From: an uncultured Acetatifactor sp.
Lineage (GTDB): Bacteria; Bacillota; Clostridia; Lachnospirales; Lachnospiraceae
NCBI GenBank assembly: GCA_910586775.1
Contig: CAJUJN010000015.1
Span: 1-64,000 of the forward strand
DNA: 64,000 bases
Direction of reading: 5' to 3'
In this document: piece by piece, positions 1-7,963 of the stretch
Layout: the number at the start of each line of letters is the position of its first letter
How positions within the stretch are numbered: the stretch's first letter is position 1
The notes under the pieces: generated by a model
Seen by the model: only the letters and a program-made list of their open reading frames with translations
Database searches by the model: none
Told to the model about the DNA's origin: nothing
Translations under genes and position numbers: made by a program

Positions 1-93
1 ACAACAGTCTATACCATCGGTTTCTTTCAGTCAAGCCGACGTGTGAACAGTAACATACCAATTAGTTTTTAAACTTTTTTTGGATTATTTTTC

Positions 94-122
94 TTGACTT
101 TTTCCCAGTATCGAACTAAAAT
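94..122 (+). promoter_or_regulatory. Promoter of the XRE-type regulator gene
   Basis: TTGACT (94-99), a 17-bp spacer and TAAAAT (117-122) form a sigma-A type promoter that ends about 20 bp before the start codon at 143. An operator-like 19-mer (71-89) lies just upstream of the -35. The promoter call is by motif match only. Confidence 0.6.
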
Positions 123-142
123 AAAGGAAAGGAGGTTTGGGC

Positions 143-352
143 ATGTTGGTATATAAGATAGACGTGATAGAAACATTAAAAAAATCAGGCTATAACAGCA
201 CTAGAATATTAAGGGAAAATATACTTAGCCAGTCAGCTATGCAAAAATTGAGGAAAGGGGAAATGATAGGGATAAAAACATTAGGACAGCTATGCGAATT
301 ATTGGACATGCAACCGGGAAACATAATAAAATATGTAGAAAATAAACCATAA
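143..352 (+). CDS. Small XRE-family (Cro/C1-type) helix-turn-helix DNA-binding protein
   Basis: This 69-residue protein is essentially one helix-turn-helix domain. The pattern of a helix, then SQSAMQKLRKGE, then TLGQLCELLDMQPGNII is typical of compact Cro/C1-like regulators encoded by mobile elements and small accessory modules. ATG 143 is chosen over an in-frame TTG at 137 because AAAGGAGGT (127-136) sits 7 nt before it. The gene has its own promoter at 94-122. Three near-identical 19-bp motifs surround it, one upstream of its promoter, one over its stop codon, and one in the spacer of the next promoter. Autorepression and control of the following small ORF are therefore likely (inference). 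The gene is AT-rich compared with the core genes further on, consistent with an acquired origin. Confidence 0.75.
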   Translation: MLVYKIDVIETLKKSGYNSTRILRENILSQSAMQKLRKGEMIGIKTLGQLCELLDMQPGNIIKYVENKP

Positions 353-369
353 AAAGTTTATTTTCGGTA

Positions 370-398
370 TTGATAATAAACCAAAAATAGTTTACAAT
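370..398 (+). promoter_or_regulatory. Promoter before the 55-residue ORF, with operator in the spacer
   Basis: TTGATA (370-375), a 17-bp spacer and TACAAT (393-398) form a promoter for the ORF starting at 450. The third operator-like 19-mer (375-393) covers the whole spacer, the classic position for a repressor that blocks RNA polymerase. Confidence 0.55.
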
Positions 399-449
399 AG
401 TCTTATCAGATGAGGCAAGTAAATCTGAAATACGGAAAGAGAGGTAGGA

Positions 450-617
450 ATGGATATAATGACAGATAAGCAGGTAAGGTTTTTAACATGGTTGATAACC
501 ACGGCAACGGACAAATGCACATCCATTGAGGAAGTACACGAATTGAATCAGGAAATAAGGAAACACTCGGATGGACTGATAGACTTGACAGTCAAGAAAG
601 ATAAGGAAGAGGAATAA
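450..617 (+). CDS. Small hypothetical protein, 55 residues
   Basis: ATG at 450 follows AGAGAGGTAGG and opens a 55-codon frame ending TAA at 617. The product is a short, charged, probably helical protein (MDIMTDKQVRFLTWLITT... ending KKDKEEE) with no recognised family. It lies downstream of the XRE gene behind its own promoter and is followed immediately by a strong terminator. A clean ribosome binding site, promoter and terminator support a real gene. Its function is unknown; it may belong to a small mobile module with the XRE regulator. Confidence 0.55.
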   Translation: MDIMTDKQVRFLTWLITTATDKCTSIEEVHELNQEIRKHSDGLIDLTVKKDKEEE

Positions 618-619
618 AA

Positions 620-652
620 AAGAGAGCGGAACTTGCCACCGCTCTTTTCTTT
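620..652 (+). terminator. Rho-independent terminator after the small ORF
   Basis: The stem AGAGCGG (623-629) pairs with CCGCTCT (639-645) and is followed by a T-rich tract. The A-rich 5' flank may let it act in both directions, also ending the decayed minus-strand gene beside it. Confidence 0.75.
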
Positions 653-1016
653 TAAAATCTCATAAATACATACAGGGACATTAGCATCAAATGTATATTG
701 GTTCGACTTCTTCTCATTTTCCAGGTCATATACCATGACAGATTTCACCTGCGGATTTACGATCCAGTATTCCCTGACACCTGCAGTCCGGTATTTGAAC
801 AGTTTTATACCATAATCGTTTTGGGGATTGGAAGGGGAGGTGATTTCTATCATCCAGTCCGGAGCTCCGTTGCAGCCATTTTCATCCAGTTTACTGCTGT
901 CACAGATGATGGAAATATCTGGTTCAACATAAGTCTTATCATCTTCAATATATTTTTAAAATATTTGGGAAAAACCATTGAGGTTAAGGAAGGCAAGAGA
1001 AAAGTCGGAAATAAAT
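650..1016 (-). pseudogene. Decayed Uma2-family (DUF820) restriction-endonuclease-like gene
   Basis: Read on the minus strand, this stretch gives the hallmark Uma2 core: KTYVEPDISIICDSSKLDE, then NGAPDWMIEI, then SPSNPQNDYGIKLFKYRTAG and VREYWIVNP. Uma2 proteins are about 185 residues long with a PD-(D/E)XK-like nuclease fold and are scattered in bacteria without a firmly known role. Here the N-terminal half is lost or garbled. A stop codon (TTA on the plus strand, 956-958) interrupts the frame just before KYIEDDKTY, and no start codon with a ribosome binding site is seen upstream. The C-terminal tail runs into the terminator of the neighbouring ORF. The family assignment is confident; inactivation is very likely. 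Confidence 0.75.
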
Positions 1017-1200
1017 AGGTTGCATTTTCATCCGGTCATGTGGTAAATTGGTGGCAGACAGGATGTGATGAGATTCTGGGGCACAACCGGAAGGTAGATG
1101 GATTGTTCGGACAGAATTCCGGGTCAGACGTTGTCAGTGCAGAGGAAGATTAACCTTCAAGCGGATGGAATTGCCGGGTACAGACAGGAAGGAGAAGATG

Positions 1201-2151
1201 ATGGGAGAGCAGAGGAAGCGGCTCCTGGTTACAGGTGCGTCAGGGTTTCTGGGCAGCAGAATTGTGGCATTCTATAGGAGACAAGTGCGGCTTCCCACAG
1301 ATGAAAACGGAGCAGAGAACGCGCCTTTTATAGGAAGCGAAGAGATTGCTTCCTGTAAGGCACATTACAGGGACAGATATGATGTGTACGCTCCGTCCCA
1401 TAAGGAGATGGAGATAACGGACAGGGAGAGCGTAGAGCAGGCATTTTGTCGTTTCCGCCCTGATTATGTGGCTCACTGCGCCGCAGTCTCCGATGTGGGA
1501 GCCTGTGAGAAGGAGCCGGAGCGTTCGCGGAAGATTAATGTGGACGGGAGCCGGAATATTGCGGAGGCGTCTGCCAGGTATCATGCCAAATGTCTGATTG
1601 CCAGCTCTGATCAGGTATATTTCGGCAGCCATAAAAAGGAACCTCACAGGGAAGATGAGGCGCTGTACCCGCAGAATGTATACGGCAGGGAAAAGCTGAG
1701 AGCCGAGGAGGAATGCCTGGATATGAATCCGGAATGTGTCCTGCTGCGGTTATCCTGGATGTATGATGTGCGGACAGTAAGGGAGAAGGAGCACGGTGAT
1801 TTTTTCAGGACACTTGCATTAAAGAGAAAGGCTCTGGAGCCGCTTAAATATCCGGTATATGACAGGCGCGGGATTACCGACGTCAATGAGGTAGTGGGCA
1901 ATCTGGAAAAAGCATTCGCGCTGAAAGGCGGCATCTATAATTTCGGCTCCCCCAATGACAGGAATACTTATGAAACGGTCTGGGAGCTGTTTGAAGCTCT
2001 GAAATGGGATACCGCAGAGCTTGTGAAAAATGAGGAGAGCTTTGCAAGGGAACCCAGGAATTTAAGCATGGATTTGAGGAAAATTCAGGAGCATGCTATT
2101 TTCTTTCGCCCCACGGTCCGGGCTTTGATTGAGAACGGGCAGATTTTTTAG
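1201..2151 (+). CDS. NAD(P)-dependent sugar epimerase/reductase, RmlD-like extended SDR
   Basis: The protein (about 316 residues) is an extended short-chain dehydrogenase/reductase most like dTDP-4-dehydrorhamnose reductase. It has the N-terminal dinucleotide-binding motif GASGFLG at residues 12-18, the segment HCAAVSDVGACE, and the catalytic YxxxK as YGREK in the middle. Family members reduce or epimerise nucleotide-linked sugars in the cytoplasm. No other cell-wall or nucleotide-sugar gene is adjacent, so its substrate cannot be told from context. AGGAG at 1190-1194 favours ATG 1201 over ATG 1198 (spacing too short) and ATG 1165 (no binding site). The gene stands alone, and repeat elements begin about 90 bp after it. 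Confidence 0.7.
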   Translation: MGEQRKRLLVTGASGFLGSRIVAFYRRQVRLPTDENGAENAPFIGSEEIASCKAHYRDRYDVYAPSHKEMEITDRESVEQAFCRFRPDYVAHCAAVSDVGACEKEPERSRKINVDGSRNIAEASARYHAKCLIASSDQVYFGSHKKEPHREDEALYPQNVYGREKLRAEEECLDMNPECVLLRLSWMYDVRTVREKEHGDFFRTLALKRKALEPLKYPVYDRRGITDVNEVVGNLEKAFALKGGIYNFGSPNDRNTYETVWELFEALKWDTAELVKNEESFAREPRNLSMDLRKIQEHAIFFRPTVRALIENGQIF

Positions 2152-2244
2152 CGGCTTTTAATGAAATGCAGCCCGCATTCCGTTAAGCCTTTATGCGCTT
2201 CTGGAAAAGGACGGTATGAGGAATTTGACATTGCCTGTTGAAGG

Positions 2245-2313
2245 TATACTCAAGACCGCCAGGATTTGCCGGGCTGCTTATGCCAGGATTATGGTTGGCG
2301 GTCTTTCGTTATA
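2245..2313. repeat. Degenerate relative of the 102-bp palindromic element
   Basis: The segment opens TATACTCAAGACCGCCAG and closes GGCGGTCTTTCGTTATA, so it shares the GACCGCC/GGCGGTC stem and TATA ends of the 102-bp elements at 7964, 16595 and 50678. Its interior is diverged. It abuts a partial copy of the second repeat family (2309-2350). Confidence 0.5.
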
Positions 2314-2350
2314 CATTCATGTTGGCAAATGTTTTCGAACGTGAGTATAA
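2309..2350. repeat. Partial copy of the second palindromic family
   Basis: TTATACATTCATG, GGCAAATG and ACGTGAGTATAA match the terminal parts of the longer copies at 30673 and 61161. Only the end portions remain. Confidence 0.45.
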
Positions 2351-2357
2351 ATAGCAA

Positions 2358-2549
2358 TCATAACCCCGCAAACAACAGATAACAGATTCCGGCCAGCAAC
2401 AGCAGAATCAGGAGAACCGGAAGGAAAAGAGACAGAAACGCTGCCAGCAGCATGGCAGGCACGTCGCCCCTTTCCAGAGGTTCCTGTTTTATCTGTTCTT
2501 CTTTTTCGGAATCGATTGTCTTTGGTATGTTTCGCCATGCTTTTCTCAT
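2358..2549 (-). CDS. Small single-pass membrane protein, 63 residues
   Basis: The 63-residue product has a charged N-terminal segment (MRKAWRNIPKTIDSEKEE) and one strongly hydrophobic helix from about residue 33 to the C-terminus (LLAAFLSLFLPVLLILLLLA). GGAGATAAT before ATG 2549 supports this start; a longer upstream reading has no ribosome binding site. It lies downstream of and in the same direction as the oppF1 gene, separated from it by a repeat element. The clean binding site and the soluble-head, membrane-tail layout support a real small protein. No function is assigned. Confidence 0.5.
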   Translation of the reverse strand: MRKAWRNIPKTIDSEKEEQIKQEPLERGDVPAMLLAAFLSLFLPVLLILLLLAGICYLLFAGL

Positions 2550-2660
2550 ATTATCTCCTGTCCCGGCTGCTCTGCGATGAAGATGCGGCTGTCGCTTAAT
2601 ATCGCATAAATGCCGCCAGGCCGTAGCCGCAGTCATGGCCTGGCAGTATGGATATGTCGG

Positions 2661-2785
2661 TATACTCATGAGCGCGTTTTTTTACTGTTCATTGTCTTAT
2701 ATATGCAGAAGCGCTCATAAAGTCACTGTCACTACAGTGACTTTGTTATACTTTTCCGTTGTCAAATGTTTTGGGCGCGAGTATA
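2661..2785. repeat. Copy of the second palindromic family with an internal perfect hairpin
   Basis: The element runs from TATACTCATGAGCGCG to GGGCGCGAGTATA. Inside, AAAGTCACTGT (2719-2729) and ACAGTGACTTT (2734-2744) form an 11-bp perfect stem with a 4-nt loop. It sits just after the oppF1 stop codon and may also act as a transcription end. Confidence 0.55.
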
Positions 2786-2817
2786 AATAACGGATACATG
2801 TCCCGGGCTGCGTTTTT

Positions 2818-4587
2818 CTACTGCTGCAGTCCGCCTGTTCTGTCCGCAGAATCCCCAGGCTTCATTTCGAACAGATAATTTCCGTTTTCGTCTACTTTCC
2901 GCTGTTCCGCAAAGTGGCAGGCAACAAAGTGTCCGGGCTTTACTTCCGTCAAAGCAGGCGGAACTACTTTACATTTGTCGCACGCCATAAAGCAGCGTGT
3001 GTGGAACTTGCATCCGGAGGGCGGTTTGATGGGACTGGGAATATTGCCTTCCAGTATGATGCGTTCCTTCGTCAGGCTGTCCGGGTCCGTGGTGGGGATG
3101 GAGGACAGCAGCGCGATGGTGTAAGGATGTCTTGGGTCGCTGAATATCTCGTCGGTCTCGGCTGCCTCCACCATATTGCCCAGGTACATGACGCCTATCC
3201 GGTCCGAAATGTAGCGCACCACGGACAGATTGTGGGAAATGAACAGGTATGTCAGTCCCTCCTTCTCCTTCAGTTCCTGCAGCAGATTGATGATCTGGGA
3301 CTGGATGGAAACGTCCAGTGCAGACACACACTCATCGCAGACCACAAATTTCGGCTTCACGGCCAGGGAGCGGGCGATACAGATTCTCTGCCGCTGTCCG
3401 CCGGAAAACTGATGGGGATAGCGGTTGTACATATAGTTCTGCAGGCCGCAGGAATTCATGACTTTGAACACATATTCCTGCATCTTCTTAGAACCGGCTT
3501 TGAAAAATTTGTGGGTTACCAGGCCTTCTTCAATGATGCGCCCCACGGTCATACGGGGATTCAGGGAGGAGTAGGGATCCTGGAAAATAATCTGCAGATC
3601 CTTCCTCAGATGACGCATTTCATTATATTTCAGGCGTTTCAGATCCACTCCGTCATCCAGCATGGCTTCATATTTTGCAAATTCGGAATCGTTCAGATAA
3701 GGAGCCTTCAGTTGGTTGATCTTTCCGTCAATTTCAGCGGCGGAAGCCAGAAGCGCTTCCTTTTGGGCGTTCAACTTATTCCGTTTTTGCTCCAGAGTAG
3801 CGATTTTTGCCCGAATGCTTTGGGCCTTTGCGGGAGAGTCCTCCAACAGCCCCTCCTGTGCGTCTATCTCCACTGTAATGTCATCCGCTTTGGAAGACAG
3901 GGCGGCAGCCTGAAAAGTAAGCCTGTATTTATCGGTCAGAAGAGAAGCGCCCTGACGGGTTTCTTTCACCAGGAAGCCGCCCAGAATCCTGGCACAGTAG
4001 TCCAGTGCCGTCCGGGCATCGCAGAGAGCCAGGTTCTTGCTTTGCAGGTCGAAGAAAGTGGCATTATCCCCCAGCGCATCGCACTTTTGGGTTATTTCTT
4101 CCGCATAGGCGGCGGCCTTGTGATATTTCTCGATATATTTCTCAGCGTGGGTGAGGGTATCCATCACATAACCGGGGGCCACTTCCTCCAGGGTACGGCC
4201 GTAATACATGGTACTTCCGGCAGTCTGTTCATATAACTGCAGAAGGACGCGGCCCAGAGTGGACTTGCCGCAGCCGGACTCGCCCACCAGGCCGAAGGTT
4301 TCTCCCTGATAGATGTCGATGGAGATATCTTCGTTGGCCCGGACGTACATCTGCTTTGCGAAGAAAGATGACTTGGCCACCGGGAAATATTTTTTCAGGT
4401 TGGTGATGGACAGCAGCCTGTTTTTCTGCTGTGCCTGTACCGGGGACGCTGTTTCGCGGTCCGCAGGACTTCCTTTCGGGTTCCGGGCGCTGTCAGCAGT
4501 CCGGCTTCTGGCGTCATGCTGTGTGCCGCTGCCGGGGCGGGCTGTGTCAGCCGGCTTCGTTCTGGTGGTGGACTGTGATTTTTCCAT
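2818..4587 (-). CDS. oppF: Oligopeptide ABC transporter ATPase, OppF type, with helical insertion (cluster 1)
   Basis: This is the second nucleotide-binding subunit of a peptide-type importer, hydrolysing ATP at the inner face of the membrane. It has Walker A GESGCGKST (near residue 100), Q-loop IFQDP, signature FSGGQRQR and an OppF-type C-terminal Cys cluster GCKFHTRCFMACDKC. At about 589 residues it is far longer than the usual 320-350. A low-complexity N-terminal tail of about 55 residues precedes the ABC domain, and roughly 200 mostly helical residues are inserted between Walker A and the Q-loop. The Walker B segment reads VVCDECVSALD, with Cys where Pro is usual. ATG 4587 is preferred to GTG 4596 for spacing from AAGGAAG. 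It overlaps oppD1 by 41 bp, so the two are translationally coupled and last in the operon. Confidence 0.9.
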   Translation of the reverse strand: MEKSQSTTRTKPADTARPGSGTQHDARSRTADSARNPKGSPADRETASPVQAQQKNRLLSITNLKKYFPVAKSSFFAKQMYVRANEDISIDIYQGETFGLVGESGCGKSTLGRVLLQLYEQTAGSTMYYGRTLEEVAPGYVMDTLTHAEKYIEKYHKAAAYAEEITQKCDALGDNATFFDLQSKNLALCDARTALDYCARILGGFLVKETRQGASLLTDKYRLTFQAAALSSKADDITVEIDAQEGLLEDSPAKAQSIRAKIATLEQKRNKLNAQKEALLASAAEIDGKINQLKAPYLNDSEFAKYEAMLDDGVDLKRLKYNEMRHLRKDLQIIFQDPYSSLNPRMTVGRIIEEGLVTHKFFKAGSKKMQEYVFKVMNSCGLQNYMYNRYPHQFSGGQRQRICIARSLAVKPKFVVCDECVSALDVSIQSQIINLLQELKEKEGLTYLFISHNLSVVRYISDRIGVMYLGNMVEAAETDEIFSDPRHPYTIALLSSIPTTDPDSLTKERIILEGNIPSPIKPPSGCKFHTRCFMACDKCKVVPPALTEVKPGHFVACHFAEQRKVDENGNYLFEMKPGDSADRTGGLQQ

Positions 4588-5581
4588 GTGCTTCACTCTT
4601 CCTTTCTGCCTTATCCGGATAGAAGCAGCGGATCAGCTGCCCTTCGGTCACTTTTTCCAGGGTGGGCTCTTCGTCAATGCATTTCTGAGTACAATATTTG
4701 CAGCGAGGGGCAAATTTACAGCCCCTGGGCAAATCCAGAGGATGGGGTACCACGCCGGGGATGGGATCCAGTTTTGCCCGGTCGTCATTCAGCCGGGGAA
4801 TGGAAAACATCAGCCCCTCGGTGTAGGGATGGCTCTGTCTGCAGTCCGTAAAGATCAGCCTGGCCGGAGCCTGCTCCACCACCTGGCCGCAGTACATGAC
4901 TACAACGTCGTCAGCCATCTCGTTGATGACGCCCAGATCATGGGTGATAAACATGATGGCAGTGCCGTTTTCCTTCTGAAGGTCGTTCATCAGCCGCAGG
5001 ATCTGTGCCTGGATGGTTACGTCCAGCGCTGTGGTGGGTTCGTCGGCGATGAGAATATCCGGTTTGCAGGCCAGGGCCATGGCGATCATCACACGCTGCC
5101 GCATTCCGCCGGAGAGCTGATGGGGATACTGGCGCGCCACGGCTTCCGGATTGGGGATCTGTACGGCCCGAAGCATTTCGACGCTTTTTTCCGCGGCCTC
5201 CTTTCTGCTCATATTTTGATGAGTCATAAAAGGCTCCGACAGCTGCCGCTTGATGGAAAATACCGGATTCAGGCTTGTCATGGGCTCCTGGAAGATCACG
5301 GAGATCCGGTTGCCCCGGATATGGTACATCTCCTGGGTGGATACCCTGGCCAGGTCCTGGCCGGCGAAGGTAACCGTGCCCCCTGCAATGTAGCCGTTGG
5401 CGTCCAGAAGGCGCAGCACGCTCATGGCTGTGACGCTTTTTCCGGAACCGGACTCCCCCACGATTCCCAGGGTGCGGCCCGGATAGATAGAATAGGAGAC
5501 ATCGTTTACGGCCTTTACCGTGCCGTTTCTTGTCTTAAAAAAGGTGCGAAGGTTTTTCACTTCAAGTAAGGGTTCTGACAT
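4547..5581 (-). CDS. oppD: Oligopeptide ABC transporter ATPase, OppD type (cluster 1)
   Basis: This 344-residue ATPase has normal family length and all ABC motifs: Walker A GESGSGKS (residues 42-49), Q-loop IFQEP, signature LSGGMRQR, Walker B LIADEPTTALD and switch His in ITHDLG. The C-terminal oligopeptide-transport extension carries the Cys pattern GCKFAPRCKYCTQKC. It partners OppF1 below the OppB1/OppC1 membrane pore. GGAGG precedes ATG 5581, and an in-frame upstream extension only reads through a palindromic element. It is the one ATPase of the four here without a large insertion. A 173-bp double hairpin element separates it from oppC1. Confidence 0.93.
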   Translation of the reverse strand: MSEPLLEVKNLRTFFKTRNGTVKAVNDVSYSIYPGRTLGIVGESGSGKSVTAMSVLRLLDANGYIAGGTVTFAGQDLARVSTQEMYHIRGNRISVIFQEPMTSLNPVFSIKRQLSEPFMTHQNMSRKEAAEKSVEMLRAVQIPNPEAVARQYPHQLSGGMRQRVMIAMALACKPDILIADEPTTALDVTIQAQILRLMNDLQKENGTAIMFITHDLGVINEMADDVVVMYCGQVVEQAPARLIFTDCRQSHPYTEGLMFSIPRLNDDRAKLDPIPGVVPHPLDLPRGCKFAPRCKYCTQKCIDEEPTLEKVTEGQLIRCFYPDKAERKSEAHGKITVHHQNEAG

Positions 5582-5617
5582 ATATATACCTCCAACTATT
5601 TCAAATGCCGCAGGTCC

Positions 5618-5760
5618 GGAAGAATGCCTGCACAAAGCGAATAGGATTCGCTTGGGCATTCTTCCGCGTGAGAAAAGTTCGCTGCGCGAACCTGGAATTT
5701 CTTAGCGGGCGCACTATGCTGAACGCCGTTCAGCAGACCGCTTGGAAATTCTTCTCACGC
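5618..5760. repeat. Double palindromic element between oppC1 and oppD1
   Basis: Two adjacent hairpins are seen. The first pairs GGAAGAATGCC (5618-5628) with GGCATTCTTCC (5655-5665) and contains a nested AAGCGAAT/ATTCGCTT stem. The second pairs GCGTGAGAA (5666-5674) with TTCTCACGC (5752-5760) and holds further nested stems (CTGAACG/CGTTCAG). The outer end of the second hairpin includes the oppC1 stop codon. Confidence 0.65.
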
Positions 5761-7695
5761 TTCTACCTCCGATTTCGGGTCGAGCACATCCCGCAGCGTA
5801 TCTCCGATGATATTGATACAGATTACCACAATGGAAAGGAACAGCGCCGGGAATACCCATCGCCACCAGAAGGACTGGATGACCAGGGCGCTTCTGGAGC
5901 CGTCAAGCATGTTGCCCCAGGTAGGACGGGGGAGTTGGACGCCGAAGCCCAGGTAGGAGAGGGAGGACTCGGTCAGCATACAGCTGGCGAAATCCAGTGT
6001 AATAGTAACCAGTATGACGGATATAATGTTGGGGAGGATATGGCGGAAGGCGATCCGTGTCTCCTTTACCCCCATGGAGCGGGCAGCTGTGACAAATTCT
6101 TTCTCGCGTTCCGCCAGAATCTGGCCTCTCACCAGTCTGGCCAGCCCGGTCCAGGAGAGTACGCCCAGGATCAGCATGATGATCACGATACGGGTGTCCT
6201 CATGGATGTCCGATGCCTGGAAGATGGCAGACAGGCACAGGGCGAAGGGCAGGAAGGGGATGGCGCCCACGATTTCCGTCAGACGCATCAGGAGCATATC
6301 CACTGCGCCCCCGAAGTAACCGGAGATACAGCCGATGATGATGCCGATGACAGTGGACACGATGACGGCTACCGCTCCTACGGTCATGGTCATCTTTCCG
6401 CCGTTCATGATCCGGTTAAAGACATCCCGTCCCATGTCGTCGGTGCCCATGATATATCCCTTCAGGCCCCAGCAGTCCACAAATCTGCCGTCCCTGAAGG
6501 CATAGTTCTGGAAACCGCTGGCGTATACCTTGTCCACGGCGCCTTCCTGCGTCAGCGCCTCGGGGATTTTACACTGGCTGCGGTAGTTCTGGCCCCAGGC
6601 ATATACCCTGCCCTGGTCGGTGGTCAGAACGAAATGCCTGGTGCCGCCGGAGACGGTGAGGGCATTTTCTCCCTCCAGAAGCTTAGGCAGAGGCTCCTTC
6701 ATTCCGCTTACCACGATCTCGCCGTCATCAAGAACCAGAGCCAGCGCGTTGCCGGAGGCGGCGATGTCCACCACTTTGCGCTCTCCGATGTATTCAAACA
6801 GGTCCGTGCTGACATTGCGTCCGTTTTCGTCCGGTACGCTGATCAGGTTGTACTTGGTGCTCTTGCCGCAGACAAAGGTGCCGTTTTCGTCTATGCCGTA
6901 GATACCGTCGTTGGTAAAGGCCAGCTTGACGATGGGGCTTTCATTCCTGCCGTGCCTGATTACGGAGGAAAGATTGGTGGCGGCCAGTCCGTCATTGCCC
7001 CAGGCGTAGATGGTGCCGTCTTCCATGAGGATGGCGGTTACCTGGTTGCCGCAGATCAGCTGGCGGACCTGGGAGGCATCGATGGTTCCGCCGTTCATCA
7101 GTTCGTCCGGCTGCCTGCGGGCAGCGGCGATCATGGAACCGTCGTGGCCGTACTGGCCGTTGTCATATTCGCCCCAGGCATGGACCCGGCCGTCCTCGGA
7201 GATGGCCACGCAGTGGTCGGAGCCTGCGGCCACATGGACGATTTTGCTGTTTTTCACTTCTTCCGGGATATTCATGACATCTCTGGCCGGGTCTCCGGAT
7301 ATATTCACATACTGTCCCCACATGGAGACTTTTCCGTCCGTATCCACGCCTATGGTAAAGGTACCTCTGGAGGAAATATCCACCACGCCGTCCTTCATAC
7401 CTTCGGGCAGTTCCATCAGGCTCAGAGTGGGAGCCATATTGGTGTGCAGCATCTCGCTGCCTGTCTCCGTCAGATCCACCGGTGAGATGGCGGAGCCGAT
7501 GAACACAAAGAGAAACATCCCTGCCAGAATGATTACCGCTCCCGTGGCAAGGGGTTTGCGGAAGAATCGTTTGACTGCCAGTTTGCCGGGGCTGTCAAAA
7601 CGCTCGTCGGCTATGGTCAGTTCCCTGGAGCCGCCGAAGAACATTCTGCGCAGCCAGCGGAAAGGAGCGAAGCCCTTTTTACTATTATTACTCAT
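5755..7695 (-). CDS. oppC: Oligopeptide ABC permease, OppC type, with an inserted RCC1-repeat domain (cluster 1)
   Basis: The protein (646 residues) is a permease subunit of about 300 residues interrupted by about 330 residues. The first membrane helix is near residues 50-72 (GAVIILAGMFLFVFIGSAI). The loop after it, outside the membrane in this family, holds seven RCC1-like units, each ending in a pattern such as DGRVHAWG, DGTIYAWG or QGRVYAWG. The permease resumes at GTDDMGRDVFNRIM near residue 430, with five further helices and the EAA loop around VTAARSMGVKETRIAFRHIL. Seven units would close one beta-propeller. RCC1 repeats normally bind proteins or lipids; here a role in substrate capture, docking of the binding protein or surface contact is inference. 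It lies between oppB1 and oppD1. Confidence 0.9.
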   Translation of the reverse strand: MSNNSKKGFAPFRWLRRMFFGGSRELTIADERFDSPGKLAVKRFFRKPLATGAVIILAGMFLFVFIGSAISPVDLTETGSEMLHTNMAPTLSLMELPEGMKDGVVDISSRGTFTIGVDTDGKVSMWGQYVNISGDPARDVMNIPEEVKNSKIVHVAAGSDHCVAISEDGRVHAWGEYDNGQYGHDGSMIAAARRQPDELMNGGTIDASQVRQLICGNQVTAILMEDGTIYAWGNDGLAATNLSSVIRHGRNESPIVKLAFTNDGIYGIDENGTFVCGKSTKYNLISVPDENGRNVSTDLFEYIGERKVVDIAASGNALALVLDDGEIVVSGMKEPLPKLLEGENALTVSGGTRHFVLTTDQGRVYAWGQNYRSQCKIPEALTQEGAVDKVYASGFQNYAFRDGRFVDCWGLKGYIMGTDDMGRDVFNRIMNGGKMTMTVGAVAVIVSTVIGIIIGCISGYFGGAVDMLLMRLTEIVGAIPFLPFALCLSAIFQASDIHEDTRIVIIMLILGVLSWTGLARLVRGQILAEREKEFVTAARSMGVKETRIAFRHILPNIISVILVTITLDFASCMLTESSLSYLGFGVQLPRPTWGNMLDGSRSALVIQSFWWRWVFPALFLSIVVICINIIGDTLRDVLDPKSEVEA

Positions 7696-7963
7696 TTATC
7701 TATTTCTCCTTATACCAATTGTCGTTTGCGACAATTTGTTCCGTATCCGCGCCCCAATCCCTCTGCGGTATGGAATTTTCGGCTGTGGGTAGATTGTGCC
7801 GTTCCATTCCGGTCAATAGAATTCTGCACTTGAATTTTATCGAATGCGTGTATCATGCTGTGAGCGGCGAAGCCGGGGACAGCAGTCAATTCCGGGGGAC
7901 ATGGGAAAGCGGGTCCGTCTGCTTGTTAATACTTACATCCAAAAATATTTGCAAACCTGAATA

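Larger units (their letters stand above)
71..393. promoter_or_regulatory. Three-copy 19-bp operator-like repeat around the XRE gene
   Basis: The 19-mer AAACTTTTTTTGGATTATT at 71-89 recurs in inverse orientation at 341-359 and at 375-393, each differing from it at two positions. The first copy is just upstream of the -35 of the XRE gene, the second overlaps the XRE stop codon, and the third fills the spacer of a promoter at 370-398. The repeats are seen directly; their role as binding sites of the XRE protein is inferred. Confidence 0.6.

Noticed and set aside
698..1018. Plus-strand ORF of about 106 codons
   Set aside because: It is antisense to the Uma2-family remnant, whose protein motifs are unmistakable on the minus strand.
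2914..4236. Long plus-strand open frame (about 440 codons) opposite oppF1
   Set aside because: It is antisense to a clear ABC ATPase gene, has no ribosome binding site and codes for a composition unlike real proteins.
5605..7485. Plus-strand open frame of about 626 codons opposite oppC1
   Set aside because: It is a shadow of the RCC1-containing permease; the product is rich in Gly/His/Asp with no motif.
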